From Paraburkholderia sp. LEh10 (GTDB taxonomy: Bacteria > Pseudomonadota > Gammaproteobacteria > Burkholderiales > Burkholderiaceae): 64,000 bases of DNA. The DNA lies in NCBI RefSeq assembly GCF_017814945.1, contig NZ_JAGIPX010000017.1, positions 87,273 through 151,272 of the forward strand, read 5' to 3'. The notes under the pieces were generated by a model. That model was not told where the DNA came from and made no database searches. It was given only the letters and a program-made list of their open reading frames with translations. This document shows, piece after piece, positions 42,603 to 52,112 of the stretch. The position numbers were made by a program, and so were the translations under genes. How positions within the stretch are numbered: position 1 is the stretch's first letter; the number at the start of each line of letters is the position of its first letter.

Positions 42603-43982
42603 TCAAAAGCCATCCGTAAGACGCGGCTGAACATCCGACAACGCAATGTCCGCAGAGCCTTCCGCGAGGTGAACGGTCATGCGCCGTCCCGGTTTCAACG
42701 CTGACGGCGCGCGCACCGCACGTCCGCTTTGCGCATCGAGCAGCGCCGCATAGCCGCGCTCCAGCGTGCGCTGCGGACTCAACACTTCGAGCCGCGCAGC
42801 CAGCGTTTCCACACGGGCAAGGTGTCTTTCATGCTGGCGCAACAATGCGCGGTCGAGTCGGTCCGCGAGCCCGCTCACCTTCGACCGATGCATCGACAGA
42901 TCGGGACGCCACCGCTGCCAGCGCATCTGCACGAGCGCGAAACGCGCGCGCGCATCGCGCACCGGGCGCGCACCCGCCGACGCCAGCCGCGCGATCAGCT
43001 GTTGCAGATGCGTGCGCTGCCGCGCCAGCCGTTCAGCGGGCGACACGAGGCGCCGCGCGAGCCAGTCGAGCTGCTGCGCGCGGCGCTCCATCATGCGCCC
43101 GAAGCCGCGCGCGAGCGTCGCATGCCGATGATCGAGATCGCGCAGCAGCAGCACGCGCTGCGGGCTGACGAGCTCGGCGGCGCCCGTTGGCGTCGGCGCG
43201 CGCACGTCGGCGGCGAAGTCGGCGATCGTGAAGTCGGTTTCGTGACCGACGCCGCTCACGACGGGCACGCTGCTCGCCGCGATCGCGCGGGCCAGCACCT
43301 CTTCGTTGAACGCCCACAGGTCTTCGATCGAGCCGCCGCCCCGGCAGACGATCAGCACATCGACTTCACGCCGCGCGTTCGCCGTTTCGACCATCGCGGC
43401 CAGCTTCGCGCTCACGCCGGCGCCCTGCACGGGCGCCGGATAAACGATCACAGGTATATGCGGCGCGCGGCGCGCGAGCGTCGTCAGCACATCGCGCAGC
43501 GCGGCCGCCTGCAATGACGTGACGATGCCGATTGCGCGCGGATGCGCAGGCACCGGGCGTTTGCGCTGCGCATCGAACAGCCCTTCGGCTTCGAGTTGCG
43601 CCTTCAGACGCAGGAACGCTTCGTACAGCCGGCCTTGACCCGTGCGGCGCACCGCTTCGACATTGAGCTGAAGTTCGCCGCGCGGCTCGTACATCGTGAC
43701 GAGCGCGCGCACTTCGATCCGGTCGCCTTCGCGCGGCACGAACTCGGCGTACTGTGCGCGGCCGCGAAACATCACGCAGCGCATCTGCGCCTGCGCGTCC
43801 TTGATCGAGAAATACCAGTGCCCGCTGGCGGCGCGCGTGAAGTTCGACACTTCGCCGGATACCCACACGAGCGGGAACGAGCGTTCGAGCATCGTCCCGA
43901 TCGCGCGGTTGAGCACCGATACGGGAACGACGGCATCGCCACCCGCACCGACGGGAGACGAGAAAGGACTTTCGGAATTCAT
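42603..43982 (-). CDS. xseA: exodeoxyribonuclease VII large subunit
   Basis: 459 residues. N-terminal OB fold (PVSVLNRAIGTMLERSFPLVWVSGEVSNFTRAASGHWYFSIKD), catalytic middle (IGIVTSLQAAALRDVLTTLARR, VYPAPVQGAGVSAKLAAMV, RGGGSIEDLWAFNEEVLARAI, PVVSGVGHETDFTIADFAADVRAPTPTGAAE) and a C-terminal coiled-coil region. With XseB it degrades single-stranded DNA from both ends. It is divergent-tandem to sodB with 208 bp between. Confidence 0.96.
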   Translation of the reverse strand: MNSESPFSSPVGAGGDAVVPVSVLNRAIGTMLERSFPLVWVSGEVSNFTRAASGHWYFSIKDAQAQMRCVMFRGRAQYAEFVPREGDRIEVRALVTMYEPRGELQLNVEAVRRTGQGRLYEAFLRLKAQLEAEGLFDAQRKRPVPAHPRAIGIVTSLQAAALRDVLTTLARRAPHIPVIVYPAPVQGAGVSAKLAAMVETANARREVDVLIVCRGGGSIEDLWAFNEEVLARAIAASSVPVVSGVGHETDFTIADFAADVRAPTPTGAAELVSPQRVLLLRDLDHRHATLARGFGRMMERRAQQLDWLARRLVSPAERLARQRTHLQQLIARLASAGARPVRDARARFALVQMRWQRWRPDLSMHRSKVSGLADRLDRALLRQHERHLARVETLAARLEVLSPQRTLERGYAALLDAQSGRAVRAPSALKPGRRMTVHLAEGSADIALSDVQPRLTDGF

Positions 43983-44566
43983 GCGAGGAATGGTTTTGAC
44001 AGGCCGGACAGACGATAGACCGATCGGCCAGTCAGGTCCAGCGTGTTCTACTCGTCTTTAGCCGGATTGTTAAAAGTGTCCACATGTCGGGAGGGTCGTG
44101 CTGATTTGGCGCAAAACTACTCCAGAGCCCATTTAAAACCATCTAACTCGTTGATTTTTATCATATATTCTAAGTTTTCAAACGTGCTCGCGCCGAGCGA
44201 AGGCTTGCGCAGCGGCCCTTTCGACAGATTGAACGGCACATTCTCCACAAAGTTATCCACAGGGTATGGATATCGCATGCGGCGCGTTTCGTCCTCGCGT
44301 GAAGGCCTTTCCGACTTGCGGCCGACGCCGCCCGCGCGCTAGAGTGCCGGGTTCTGGCGAATCTGCCGGCATGGTTCGCACAAGCTCGTCCGATCATGTC
44401 ATGCCCGTTCGTCGTCCCGTTGCCGTCCTTTCGCTGTCCGCGTTGCTTGGTTCCGTTGGTCTTCCTGGTCCCTTTAACCGTCGGTGCAACCCATTGTCCG
44501 GAGATGACCGTTGATGTCCGCTCTGTCCGTCCTGTCTGACGCGCCGCGCCGGCCGGCCCCTCACCG
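43983..44566. other. 584-bp gene-free region with DnaA-box-like sites between xseA and lpxK
   Basis: No supportable gene on either strand. The stretch 44090-44190 is AT-rich for this genome. A perfect DnaA box TTATCCACA lies at 44253-44261, with TTCTCCACA at 44241-44249 and GTGTCCACA at about 44076-44084. In several Burkholderiales exbB-exbD lie between xseA and lpxK, but nothing like them remains here. Confidence 0.5.
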
Positions 44567-45583
44567 ATGAGCGAACTCGCGTCCCGCATCGAAGCGCGCA
44601 TTGCGCGCGAGTGGCGGCAGCGCGGCCCGTTCGCATGGGCGCTGACGCCGCTGTCGTGCCTCTTCGGCGCGGTCGCGCTCGGGCGCCGCGCTGCGTTCGA
44701 GCTCGGCTGGCTGAAGTCGGTGCGCGTGCGCGTGCCCGTCGTGATCGTCGGCAACGTGACGGTCGGCGGCACAGGCAAGACGCCGACGGTGATCGCACTC
44801 GTCGAGGCGCTGCGCAGCGCGGGCTTCACGCCCGGCGTCGTGTCGCGCGGCTACGGCGCGAAGATCAAGCTGCCCACGCTCGTCACGCCGACGTCGAACG
44901 CAAACCAGGCAGGCGACGAGCCGCTTCTCATCGCGCGCCGCACGGGCGCGCCCGTGTTCGTGTGCCCCGACCGCGTGGCGGCCGCCGAAGCGTTGTGCAA
45001 CGCGTATCGCGATGTCGATGTGATCGTCAGCGACGACGGGCTGCAGCACTACCGCCTGAAGCGCGACGCCGAAATCGTCGTGTTCGATCACCGGCTGGGC
45101 GGCAACGGCTTCCTGCTGCCGGCCGGTCCGTTGCGCGAGCCGCTGTCGCGCAAGCGCGACGCGACGCTGATCAACAACCCGTATGACCGCGTGCTGCCGC
45201 CCTGGCCGAATACGTTCTCGCTGGATCTCGCGCCTGGCGATGCCTGGCATCTCGACAATCCGCGCCTGCGCCGCCCGCTCGCGCAGTTCGCGGGCGAACG
45301 CGTGCTCGCCGCTGCCGGCATCGGCGCGCCCGAACGCTTTTTCGCGACATTGCGCGCGGCGGGCCTCGCGCCCGACACGCGAGCGCTGCCCGACCATTAC
45401 GCGTTTAGCACGAACCCATTCGTCGACGTGGACGCCGACGCCATCCTGATCACCGAAAAGGATGCGGTAAAATTGGGGTCCTGGCATGATGCGCGGCTGT
45501 GGGTCGTTCCCGTCGAAGCCACGCTCGATCATCGCCTCATTGCACTTGTTGTGGAGAAAGTCCGTGGACGCTCGCCTGCTTGA
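44567..45583 (+). CDS. lpxK: tetraacyldisaccharide 4'-kinase LpxK
   Basis: 338 residues. Phosphorylates the 4' position of the lipid A precursor at the inner membrane. N-terminal amphipathic/membrane segment (residues 20-45), Walker A VGNVTVGGTGKTPT, catalytic-pocket SDDGLQHYRLKRDAEIVVFD, and ITEKDAVKL near the C terminus. Its 3' end overlaps the next small gene by 20 bp. Confidence 0.96.
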   Translation: MSELASRIEARIAREWRQRGPFAWALTPLSCLFGAVALGRRAAFELGWLKSVRVRVPVVIVGNVTVGGTGKTPTVIALVEALRSAGFTPGVVSRGYGAKIKLPTLVTPTSNANQAGDEPLLIARRTGAPVFVCPDRVAAAEALCNAYRDVDVIVSDDGLQHYRLKRDAEIVVFDHRLGGNGFLLPAGPLREPLSRKRDATLINNPYDRVLPPWPNTFSLDLAPGDAWHLDNPRLRRPLAQFAGERVLAAAGIGAPERFFATLRAAGLAPDTRALPDHYAFSTNPFVDVDADAILITEKDAVKLGSWHDARLWVVPVEATLDHRLIALVVEKVRGRSPA

Positions 45584-45767
45584 AATTCTCGTTTGCCCGA
45601 TCTGCAAGGGACCGCTCAGCTACGACCGCGCCGCGCAGGAGCTGATCTGCAACGCAGACAAGCTCGCCTACCCGATCCGCGATGGCATCCCCGTGATGCT
45701 CGTCGACGAAGCGCGTCAAACGGTCGAAGGCACGCCCGTTGATCTGAATCCCGGCTCCGTCGCCTGA
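45564..45767 (+). CDS. Trm112-family small zinc-ribbon-like protein (YcaR-like)
   Basis: 67 residues from a GTG preceded by GGAGAAAG. The sequence (DARLLEILVCPICKGPLSYD, then ELICNADKLAYPIRDGIPVML) matches the Trm112/YcaR family, a small protein that activates methyltransferases or acts in the lpxK-kdsB locus of proteobacteria. Translationally coupled to lpxK by a 20-bp overlap; the conserved order lpxK-ycaR-kdsB is kept. Confidence 0.93.
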   Translation: MDARLLEILVCPICKGPLSYDRAAQELICNADKLAYPIRDGIPVMLVDEARQTVEGTPVDLNPGSVA

Positions 45768-45967
45768 ACGCCCGCGCTGCTGGGCGCAACGCGCCCGGCC
45801 AGCAACAACGGCAGACCCATCGGGACACCCATCGCGCCGCCGACAAGGCGGCGCGTTTTTCTCGGCCCTTCAAGGCCTGGTTCGAAGGCTCTCCGGCTGC
45901 GCGCTTCATGTCGAAGCCCTGCATGCCCGAAGCCGCTCTTGTCGAGGCCAATGCGGCCGCTTTTCCG

Positions 45968-46771
45968 ATGACCGACACCCAGCAGACTCCGCCCTTCATC
46001 GCCGTCGTTCCGGCACGCCTCGCGTCCACGCGCCTGCCAAACAAGCCGCTCGCCGATCTTGGCGGCAAGCCGATGGTCGTGCGCGTCGCCGAGCGTGCGC
46101 TCGAATCGGGCGCGCAGCAGGTGCTGGTCGCAACCGATGCGCAATCCGTCTTCGACGTCGCGCGCGCGCATGGCATCGACGTGATGATGACGCGTGCCGA
46201 TCATCCGTCGGGCACGGACCGGCTCGCGGAAGTCGCGGCCCACTACGGCTGGAGCGATGACACGGTCGTCGTCAACGTGCAGGGCGACGAGCCGCTGATC
46301 GATCCCGCGCTGGTGCGCGGCGTTGCGTCGCACCTCGCGGCCACGGAAGGCTGTGCGATCGCGACGGCTGCGCATCCCGTTCATGATCCCGCGGAAGTGT
46401 TCAACCCAAACGTCGTCAAGGTGGTGCTCGACGCGCGCGGCGTCGCGCTGTATTTCTCGCGCGCGCCCATTCCGTGGGCGCGCGACGCATATCAGCCGCA
46501 TTGGCCGAACGTCGCGCACATGCCCGCTCCTCCTGCGCCCGCGGCTGTTTATCGGCACATCGGGCTGTACGCGTATCGCGCGAAGTTTCTCCGTACTTAC
46601 CCGAGTCTGTCGATCTCGCCGATCGAGCAGGCCGAAGCGCTCGAACAGCTGCGCGCGATGTGGCACGGCGAGCGCATCGCGGTGCTCGTGACGCACGACG
46701 CGCCGCTGCCTGGCGTCGACACGCCGGACGATCTTGCCCGCGTACAGGCGTTTTTCGGGTCGTCGGCGTAA
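45968..46771 (+). CDS. kdsB: 3-deoxy-manno-octulosonate cytidylyltransferase (CMP-Kdo synthetase)
   Basis: 267 residues. Activates Kdo with CTP for LPS inner core synthesis. Family motifs: FIAVVPARLASTRLPNKPLADLGGKPMV (nucleotide loop), VLVATDAQSVFDVA, TRADHPSGTDRLAEVA, VVVNVQGDEPLIDP, ALYFSRAPIPWARD, YRHIGLYAYRAKFL. The ATG at 45968 is chosen because the preceding in-frame ATG (45908) adds 20 residues without family match. Confidence 0.96.
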   Translation: MTDTQQTPPFIAVVPARLASTRLPNKPLADLGGKPMVVRVAERALESGAQQVLVATDAQSVFDVARAHGIDVMMTRADHPSGTDRLAEVAAHYGWSDDTVVVNVQGDEPLIDPALVRGVASHLAATEGCAIATAAHPVHDPAEVFNPNVVKVVLDARGVALYFSRAPIPWARDAYQPHWPNVAHMPAPPAPAAVYRHIGLYAYRAKFLRTYPSLSISPIEQAEALEQLRAMWHGERIAVLVTHDAPLPGVDTPDDLARVQAFFGSSA

Positions 46772-47023
46772 AAAGCCATGGCATAATCGATCGTTCGCGC
46801 GATTCAGCCGATATCGATGCGCATTGATCGGTATCATCATTCGCCCGTATTTTTATTGCGCCCGTTTTGTCGTTTGCTTTGCAGCGCCGTCTACGATGTG
46901 CAGCGCAAAACCGGCAGTGAAAAGCTGCCCGACACGACGGCGTACAACAAAGAATCAAGAGCGCAGACTGCGGCAAAGCGCGCAGTGCGCCAGACAGAAT
47001 TCACATAGATCTGGAGATATCAA

Positions 47024-47689
47024 ATGCGTTTGATCCTGTTGGGCGCTCCTGGCGCGGGCAAGGGCACCCAGGCGAACTTCATCAAGGAAAAGTTCGGCAT
47101 TCCGCAAATTTCGACGGGCGACATGCTGCGCGCCGCCGTGAAGGCGGGGACGCCGCTCGGCATCGAAGCGAAGCGCTACATGGATGCCGGCGAGCTCGTC
47201 ACGGACGAGCTCATCATCAACCTCGTCAAGGAGCGGCTGCAACAGCCGGACTGCGCGAACGGCTATCTGTTCGACGGTTTCCCGCGCACGATTCCGCAAG
47301 CGGAAGCGATGAAACAGGCGGGCGTGCCCATCGACTACGTGCTGGAGATCGACGTGCCGTTCGACGAGATCATCACGCGCATGAGCGGTCGCCGCACGCA
47401 CCCGGCTTCGGGCCGCACGTATCACGTCAAGTTCAATCCGCCGAAGGTCGAAGGCATCGACGACGTGACGGGCGAGCCGCTGATCCAGCGCGACGACGAC
47501 AAGGAAGAAACGGTGAAGAAGCGCCTCGACGTGTACGTCGCGCAGACGAAACCGCTGATCGACTACTACAACAGCTGGGCGAAAAACGGCGACCCGTCGA
47601 CGCAATTGAAGGCGCCGCAATACCGCCGCATTTCGGGTCTCGGCAGCGTCGAGGAAATCCGCGATCGGGCGTTCGAAGCATTGAAGTAA
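47024..47689 (+). CDS. adk: adenylate kinase
   Basis: 221 residues. Catalyses ATP + AMP = 2 ADP. P-loop GAPGAGKGT (7-15), AMP-binding ISTGDMLRAAV, DGFPRTIPQAEAM and the LID domain GRRTHPASGRTYHVKFNPPKVEG typical of the long, zinc-free form. RBS CTGGAGAT seven bases before the ATG. Confidence 0.97.
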   Translation: MRLILLGAPGAGKGTQANFIKEKFGIPQISTGDMLRAAVKAGTPLGIEAKRYMDAGELVTDELIINLVKERLQQPDCANGYLFDGFPRTIPQAEAMKQAGVPIDYVLEIDVPFDEIITRMSGRRTHPASGRTYHVKFNPPKVEGIDDVTGEPLIQRDDDKEETVKKRLDVYVAQTKPLIDYYNSWAKNGDPSTQLKAPQYRRISGLGSVEEIRDRAFEALK

Positions 47690-47731
47690 TACGCGCAAAC
47701 TCGAATGCGCTTTCGCAGGCAAGACATGAAG

Positions 47732-47758
47732 AACCCGCCGCTCATGGCGGGTTTTTTA
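47732..47758 (+). terminator. intrinsic terminator of adk
   Basis: Stem AACCCGCC / GGCGGGTT with a 6-nt loop followed by a T run. Confidence 0.9.
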
Positions 47759-47933
47759 TTGGCCGCTTTCGCCGATCGCCTCGCGTTCGTTTGCAGCACT
47801 GAGGGGAAAGTGCCGGACTTCGACGCGCGCATGTCGGCGGCGGGCATCTGCGTGGTTGGACGCTCGAAGCCGAGCCGTTAAAATCGTTCAGCGATAAAGA
47901 TTCGAATGACACGCATCCAATCAAGGAGAAGAC

Positions 47934-48692
47934 ATGGATATCAAGGACAACGTGTTTCTGATCACGGGCGGCGCATCCGGGCTTGGCGCCGCGACGGCGC
48001 GCCTGATCGCGGAAAACGGCGGTAAGGTCGTGCTCGCGGACCTGAACCACGACGCGGGCACGGCGCTCGCGCAGGAACTGGGCGGTGTGTTCGTCAAGTG
48101 CGACGTGAGCCGCGAAGACGATGCCGCGCAAGCCGTCGAAGCCGCGACGAAGCTCGGCGCGCTGCGCGGCCTCATCAATTGCGCGGGCGTCGCACCCGCG
48201 ATGAAGACGGTCGGCAAGGACGGCCCGCATCCGTTGCACTCGTTCGCGCGCACGGTCTCGATCAACCTCGTCGGCACGTTCAACATGATTCGCCTCGCGG
48301 CCGCTGAAATCGCGAAGCTCGAGCCGAATGCGCTCGGCGAACGGGGCGTGATCGTCAACACGGCGTCGGTGGCCGCATTCGATGGACAGATCGGCCAGGC
48401 GGCGTATGCGGCGTCGAAAGCAGGTGTCGCGGGCATGACGCTGCCGATCGCACGCGACCTGTCGCGCAACGCGATCCGCGTGATGACGATCGCGCCGGGC
48501 ATCTTCGAAACGCCGATGCTGCTCGGCATGCCGCAGGAAGTGCAGGACGCGCTCGGCGCGATGGTGCCTTTCCCGCCGCGCCTCGGCAAACCGCATGAGT
48601 TCGCGATGCTCGTCAAGCAGATCTTCGACAATCCGATGCTCAACGGCGAAGTGATCCGTCTGGATGGCGCGATCCGGATGCAGCCGAAGTAA
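47934..48692 (+). CDS. short-chain dehydrogenase, 3-hydroxyacyl-CoA dehydrogenase type II-like
   Basis: 252 residues. NAD-binding TGGASGLG (residues 11-18), catalytic Ser in NTASVAAFDG, YAASK and PGIFETPMLLGMP. This resembles HSD17B10-type 3-hydroxy-2-methylbutyryl-CoA / 3-hydroxyacyl-CoA dehydrogenases, used in isoleucine and fatty-acid breakdown. AAGGAGAAG precedes the ATG. Monocistronic between two terminators. Confidence 0.92.
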   Translation: MDIKDNVFLITGGASGLGAATARLIAENGGKVVLADLNHDAGTALAQELGGVFVKCDVSREDDAAQAVEAATKLGALRGLINCAGVAPAMKTVGKDGPHPLHSFARTVSINLVGTFNMIRLAAAEIAKLEPNALGERGVIVNTASVAAFDGQIGQAAYAASKAGVAGMTLPIARDLSRNAIRVMTIAPGIFETPMLLGMPQEVQDALGAMVPFPPRLGKPHEFAMLVKQIFDNPMLNGEVIRLDGAIRMQPK

Positions 48693-48736
48693 GCGCATGC
48701 CTCGCGCCAGGCGCTCAACGCCAGGCGCCGAAACGA

Positions 48737-48768
48737 AAACGCCTGCGTAGTCGGCTACGCAGGCGTTT
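48737..48768. terminator. bidirectional terminator between the SDR and SirB1-like genes
   Basis: Perfect 14-bp stem AAACGCCTGCGTAG / CTACGCAGGCGTTT with a 4-nt loop, flanked by A/T-rich sequence. Confidence 0.88.
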
Positions 48769-48786
48769 GTGTTTGAAGCAGCCGGA

Positions 48787-49629
48787 TCAATCGCGATCGT
48801 CATGCTGCGTGCGTTGCCGCAACTCGTTCAATTGCGATTCGACGACCATTGCGTCTTCGGCATCCGGCCTGTCGTCGAGATAGCGCTCGAGATCCTCCAA
48901 TGCCGGCCGCAGGTAATCGAGCCGCGCATACGCGAAACCACGGTCGCGCACTTCCTCGATACTCTCCGGCAACAGGATCACGAGACGCTGCTGCACGGCA
49001 AGCAGACGCTGCCAGCGCTCCGTCTGCAGATAGGTGGCCTTGAGGTTGCGCAGCATGCGCGCGATGATCTCGCGCCGCGTCGCCGGTTGCAGCAGCATCC
49101 GCAGCGCACGGCTCACCGATTCGCCCGCCCTCGCCACATAAGGCTCGAGCATCTCGACCATTTCGGGTTCCGTCAGCGGATGGCCCGTGGTCGGATCGAT
49201 CATCGCGTCGCCTTCGGGCAGCGTGACGCGCAGCAGGAAGTGTCCGGGAAACGCCACGCCGCGCACGGGAATATCCACCTGTGACGCCATCTCCAGATAC
49301 AGCACGGCCAGCGAGATCGGAATGCCGCGCCGGCGCTTGAGCACCATGTTCAGATGGCTGTTGTCCGGGTCGTAGTAGTCGTTGACGTTCGCCGCGAAGC
49401 CCAGCTCGCGAAAGAAGTATCGGTTGAGAATGCCGACCCGCTGCTGGATGTCGGCGTCGTCGGGAATGCGGCGCCTGACGCGCAGCGCGAGTTCATCGAT
49501 CTCAGCGAGCACGGCCTGCAGATCGAGATCGGGATAGGCATCCTGCGCGAGCGAGAGCGCCGCTTCCGTGAGGGGGAGCCCATCGTCCTCGGCGACAAGC
49601 GCGCTGAAATAGTCGAGAACCCGCGTCAT
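48787..49629 (-). CDS. SirB1 family protein (transglutaminase-like / TPR)
   Basis: 280 residues. N-terminal half has the SirB1 signature (NRYFFRELGFAANVNDYYDPDNSHLNMVLKRRRGIPISLAVLYLEMA, then GVAFPGHFLLRV), a transglutaminase-like fold; the C-terminal half (RMLLQPATRREIIARMLRNLKATYL, RLVILLPESIEEVRDRGFAYARL) forms tetratricopeptide-like helices. Function is unclear. The ATG at 49629 lies 6 bp after the murJ stop, so it is cotranscribed with murJ. Confidence 0.9.
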   Translation of the reverse strand: MTRVLDYFSALVAEDDGLPLTEAALSLAQDAYPDLDLQAVLAEIDELALRVRRRIPDDADIQQRVGILNRYFFRELGFAANVNDYYDPDNSHLNMVLKRRRGIPISLAVLYLEMASQVDIPVRGVAFPGHFLLRVTLPEGDAMIDPTTGHPLTEPEMVEMLEPYVARAGESVSRALRMLLQPATRREIIARMLRNLKATYLQTERWQRLLAVQQRLVILLPESIEEVRDRGFAYARLDYLRPALEDLERYLDDRPDAEDAMVVESQLNELRQRTQHDDRD

Positions 49630-49634
49630 CGTGA

Positions 49635-51185
49635 TCACTTCACTCGCCTTCTGAAATACGCGTATTTGAAGCCCATCAGCCACAGCATACCGAAATATAG
49701 CGCGGCGAACAGCACGAGGCACGCTGCAAGCAGCACCATGCGCCGCACGGGCTCAGCATGCATGCCGATCCAGTCGAAGCTGAGCGCGAACCAGTGCATC
49801 ACGCCCGCGAGCACGAGACACGCGCCGATGAGTTGGACGAAGAACACCGTCCAGCCCGACGAGGGCATATAGATGCCGCGCCGCCGCAAGCCGATGAAAA
49901 GACACAGCGCGTTGACGCAAGCGCCGAGCCCGACCGACAGCGTCAGTCCCGCATGCGCGAAGACCGGCACGAACACGTAGTTGCTCAGCTGGGTGACGAC
50001 CAGCACGCCGACGCCGATCTTCACGGGCGTCTTGATGTCCTGCTTCGCGTAGAAGCCGGGCGCGAGAATCTTGATCAGGATGAGGCCGACGAGGCCGACG
50101 CCGTACGCAGCGAGCGCGCGCCCGACCATCACGACCGCATTGCCGTCGAACTTGCCGTAGTGGAACAGCGTCGCCGTCAGCGGCTCGGCGAAGAAGAACA
50201 GCGCGACAGCGCTCGGCGCGGCGAGCAGGAAGGTCACGCGCAAGCCCCAGTCGAGCAGCGACGAATACTCGTGCGCGTCGGCATCGACGTGCGCTTTCGA
50301 CAGGCTGGGCAACAGGATCGTGCCGAGCGCGACGCCGAGCAGCGCAGTCGGAAACTCCATCAGACGGTCGGCGTAGTTGATCCACGACACCGCGCCCGGC
50401 CCGATGTGCGACGCGATGTTGGTATTGATGATGAGGCTGATCTGCGCGACCGAGACCGCGAACATCGCCGGCACCATCTTCGCGAGCACGCGCTTCACGC
50501 CGCGATGCGCGATCGCCTTGACGGGATTCAGTCCGATGCGCGGCACCATGTCAATTTTCTTCAGGCCCGGCAACTGCACGACGAACTGCGCGATGCCGCC
50601 CGCGATCACGGCCCACGCGAGCGCGTACACGGGCACCTTCATCAGCGGCGCGACGAACACGGCGGCGATGATGAACGCGACGTTCAGCAGCACAGGCGCG
50701 AACGCGGGCAACGAGAAGTTCTTGTACGTATTCAGCACGCCCGACGCCAGCGACGTCAGCGAAATGAACACGATGTACGGGAACATGATCCGCGTCATCG
50801 ACACGGCCAGCGTGAACGCCTGGCCGTCGCCGCGCAGGCCCGATGCGACCACCAGCACGACCCACGTCGCGCCCGCCACGCCGAGCAGCGAGAGGATCGC
50901 GAGCGCCCACGCGAGCACCGTCGAGGTCGCGTCGACGAGCGCTTTGGTCGCGTCGTGGCCCTGCTGGTTCTTGAACTCGGCGAGGATCGGCACGAAGGCT
51001 TGTGAAAACGCACCCTCGGCGGAAATCCGGCGCAGCAGATTCGGAATTCGGAAAGCGACGTAGAACGCGTCGGTGTACTGGCTCGCGCCGAATGCACGTG
51101 CGATCAGGGTCTCGCGGGCCAGTCCGGTCACGCGCGAAAGCAGCGTGAAGCCGCTGACCGTCAGCAGGGCTCGGAATAGATTCAT
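49635..51185 (-). CDS. murJ: lipid II flippase MurJ
   Basis: 516 residues, about 14 membrane helices. Translocates lipid II across the inner membrane for peptidoglycan synthesis. Family landmarks: GFTLLSRVTGLARETLIARAFGAS, DAFYVAFRIPNLLRRISAEGAFSQAFVPI, and NYADRLMEFPTALLGVALGTILLPSLSK. It is divergent from rpsT, as in most Burkholderiales, and precedes the SirB1-like gene. Confidence 0.96.
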   Translation of the reverse strand: MNLFRALLTVSGFTLLSRVTGLARETLIARAFGASQYTDAFYVAFRIPNLLRRISAEGAFSQAFVPILAEFKNQQGHDATKALVDATSTVLAWALAILSLLGVAGATWVVLVVASGLRGDGQAFTLAVSMTRIMFPYIVFISLTSLASGVLNTYKNFSLPAFAPVLLNVAFIIAAVFVAPLMKVPVYALAWAVIAGGIAQFVVQLPGLKKIDMVPRIGLNPVKAIAHRGVKRVLAKMVPAMFAVSVAQISLIINTNIASHIGPGAVSWINYADRLMEFPTALLGVALGTILLPSLSKAHVDADAHEYSSLLDWGLRVTFLLAAPSAVALFFFAEPLTATLFHYGKFDGNAVVMVGRALAAYGVGLVGLILIKILAPGFYAKQDIKTPVKIGVGVLVVTQLSNYVFVPVFAHAGLTLSVGLGACVNALCLFIGLRRRGIYMPSSGWTVFFVQLIGACLVLAGVMHWFALSFDWIGMHAEPVRRMVLLAACLVLFAALYFGMLWLMGFKYAYFRRRVK

Positions 51186-51434
51186 GGGGCGCTTATTATA
51201 CGGGTGCGTCCAGGGCGGTCAGCATGTGAAGGCACGATTCGTAGCGATTCGGAGCGTTTCGGACCAATTTGCGCGAAAGACGTTCGATTCGACAGCAAGT
51301 CTGTGAGAAATTCGTGTCTTTCGAGCCGGCAAACGCTCTCGTGAAGCCGTCTTCCCGTGGCGTTCGAAGGGCAGCATCGGCGGCGCACTGCTGCTTTGCA
51401 TCAGCGCGTCGCTAACGCAAAGACGAGCCGCGGT

Positions 51435-51464
51435 TGCCACGTATCTGATTTTGTTGCTATAATC
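51435..51464 (+). promoter_or_regulatory. putative sigma-70 promoter of rpsT
   Basis: TTGCCA (51435-51440), 18-bp spacer, perfect -10 TATAAT (51459-51464). The resulting leader of about 165 nt fits S20 autogenous control. The rest of the 449-bp gap between murJ and rpsT contains no gene. Confidence 0.7.
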
Positions 51465-51634
51465 GCCGGTTTCGAAGCTCGCTCGCCTTTCAAAACGGGC
51501 TGGACTTCACGTTGTTCTCAGTCGTTCGTCAATTTGCGCCCTTGGGCAATCGCTCTCAGGGGTTCGATCTAAAAGCAGCGCCAGCCTTTGCACAAGGGCC
51601 GGCACTGGAAACAGGAACAGGATAAGGAACCGTC

Positions 51635-51913
51635 ATGGCTAACTCCGCACAAGCACGCAAGCGCGCCCGCCAAGCCGCCAAGGCAAACTCGCACAACTCG
51701 GCGCTGCGCTCGAAGTACCGCACGGCTGTCAAGGCTGTCCGCAAGGCAATCGAAGCCGGCGACGCAGCGCAGGCCGCTGAAATCTTCAAGGCATCGGCAA
51801 AGACGCTGGACATCATTGCCGACAAGAAAATCGTTCACAAGAACAAGGCAGCTCGCCATAAGAGCCGCCTCGCTGCAGCCGTCAAGGGTCTGCAAGCGCC
51901 CGCAGCGCAGTAA
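51635..51913 (+). CDS. rpsT: 30S ribosomal protein S20
   Basis: 92 residues, highly basic three-helix protein that binds 16S rRNA early in 30S assembly. Sequence MANSAQARKRARQAAKANSHN... and KTLDIIADKKIVHKNKAARHKSRL are canonical. AAGGAAC lies just before the ATG. Codon use is clearly less GC3-biased toward rare codons than neighbours, as expected for a highly expressed gene. Confidence 0.98.
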   Translation: MANSAQARKRARQAAKANSHNSALRSKYRTAVKAVRKAIEAGDAAQAAEIFKASAKTLDIIADKKIVHKNKAARHKSRLAAAVKGLQAPAAQ

Positions 51914-51972
51914 ATTCACGAATCCGGCCGCTCGCCTTGCGCGAGCGGCTTCCTGTTTCCGCTGTGTCATGA

Positions 51973-51998
51973 AAGCCCGCTCTCGCGGGCTTTTTTGT
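51973..51998 (+). terminator. intrinsic terminator of rpsT
   Basis: Stem AAGCCCGC / GCGGGCTT with TCTC loop followed by TTTTGTTTTT. Confidence 0.92.
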
Positions 51999-52063
51999 TT
52001 TTGCGCCCCGTGTCACGTCTCGAGCGCGCCTCGCGCGCAAGCCGCCACCACAAAAAAAGCGGG

Positions 52064-52089
52064 CACAAAAAAACCCGCAGATGCGGGTT
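52064..52089 (-). terminator. intrinsic terminator of the DUF3579 gene
   Basis: Stem AACCCGCA / TGCGGGTT with a 2-nt loop; on the minus strand it is followed by a T run (complement of seven A). Confidence 0.85.
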
Positions 52090-52112
52090 CCATTGTTCGT
52101 GCAGCACGACGC

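Noticed and set aside
44043..44342. 99-aa frame in the xseA-lpxK gap
   Set aside because: No ribosome binding site, no recognisable domain, odd composition; more likely non-coding.
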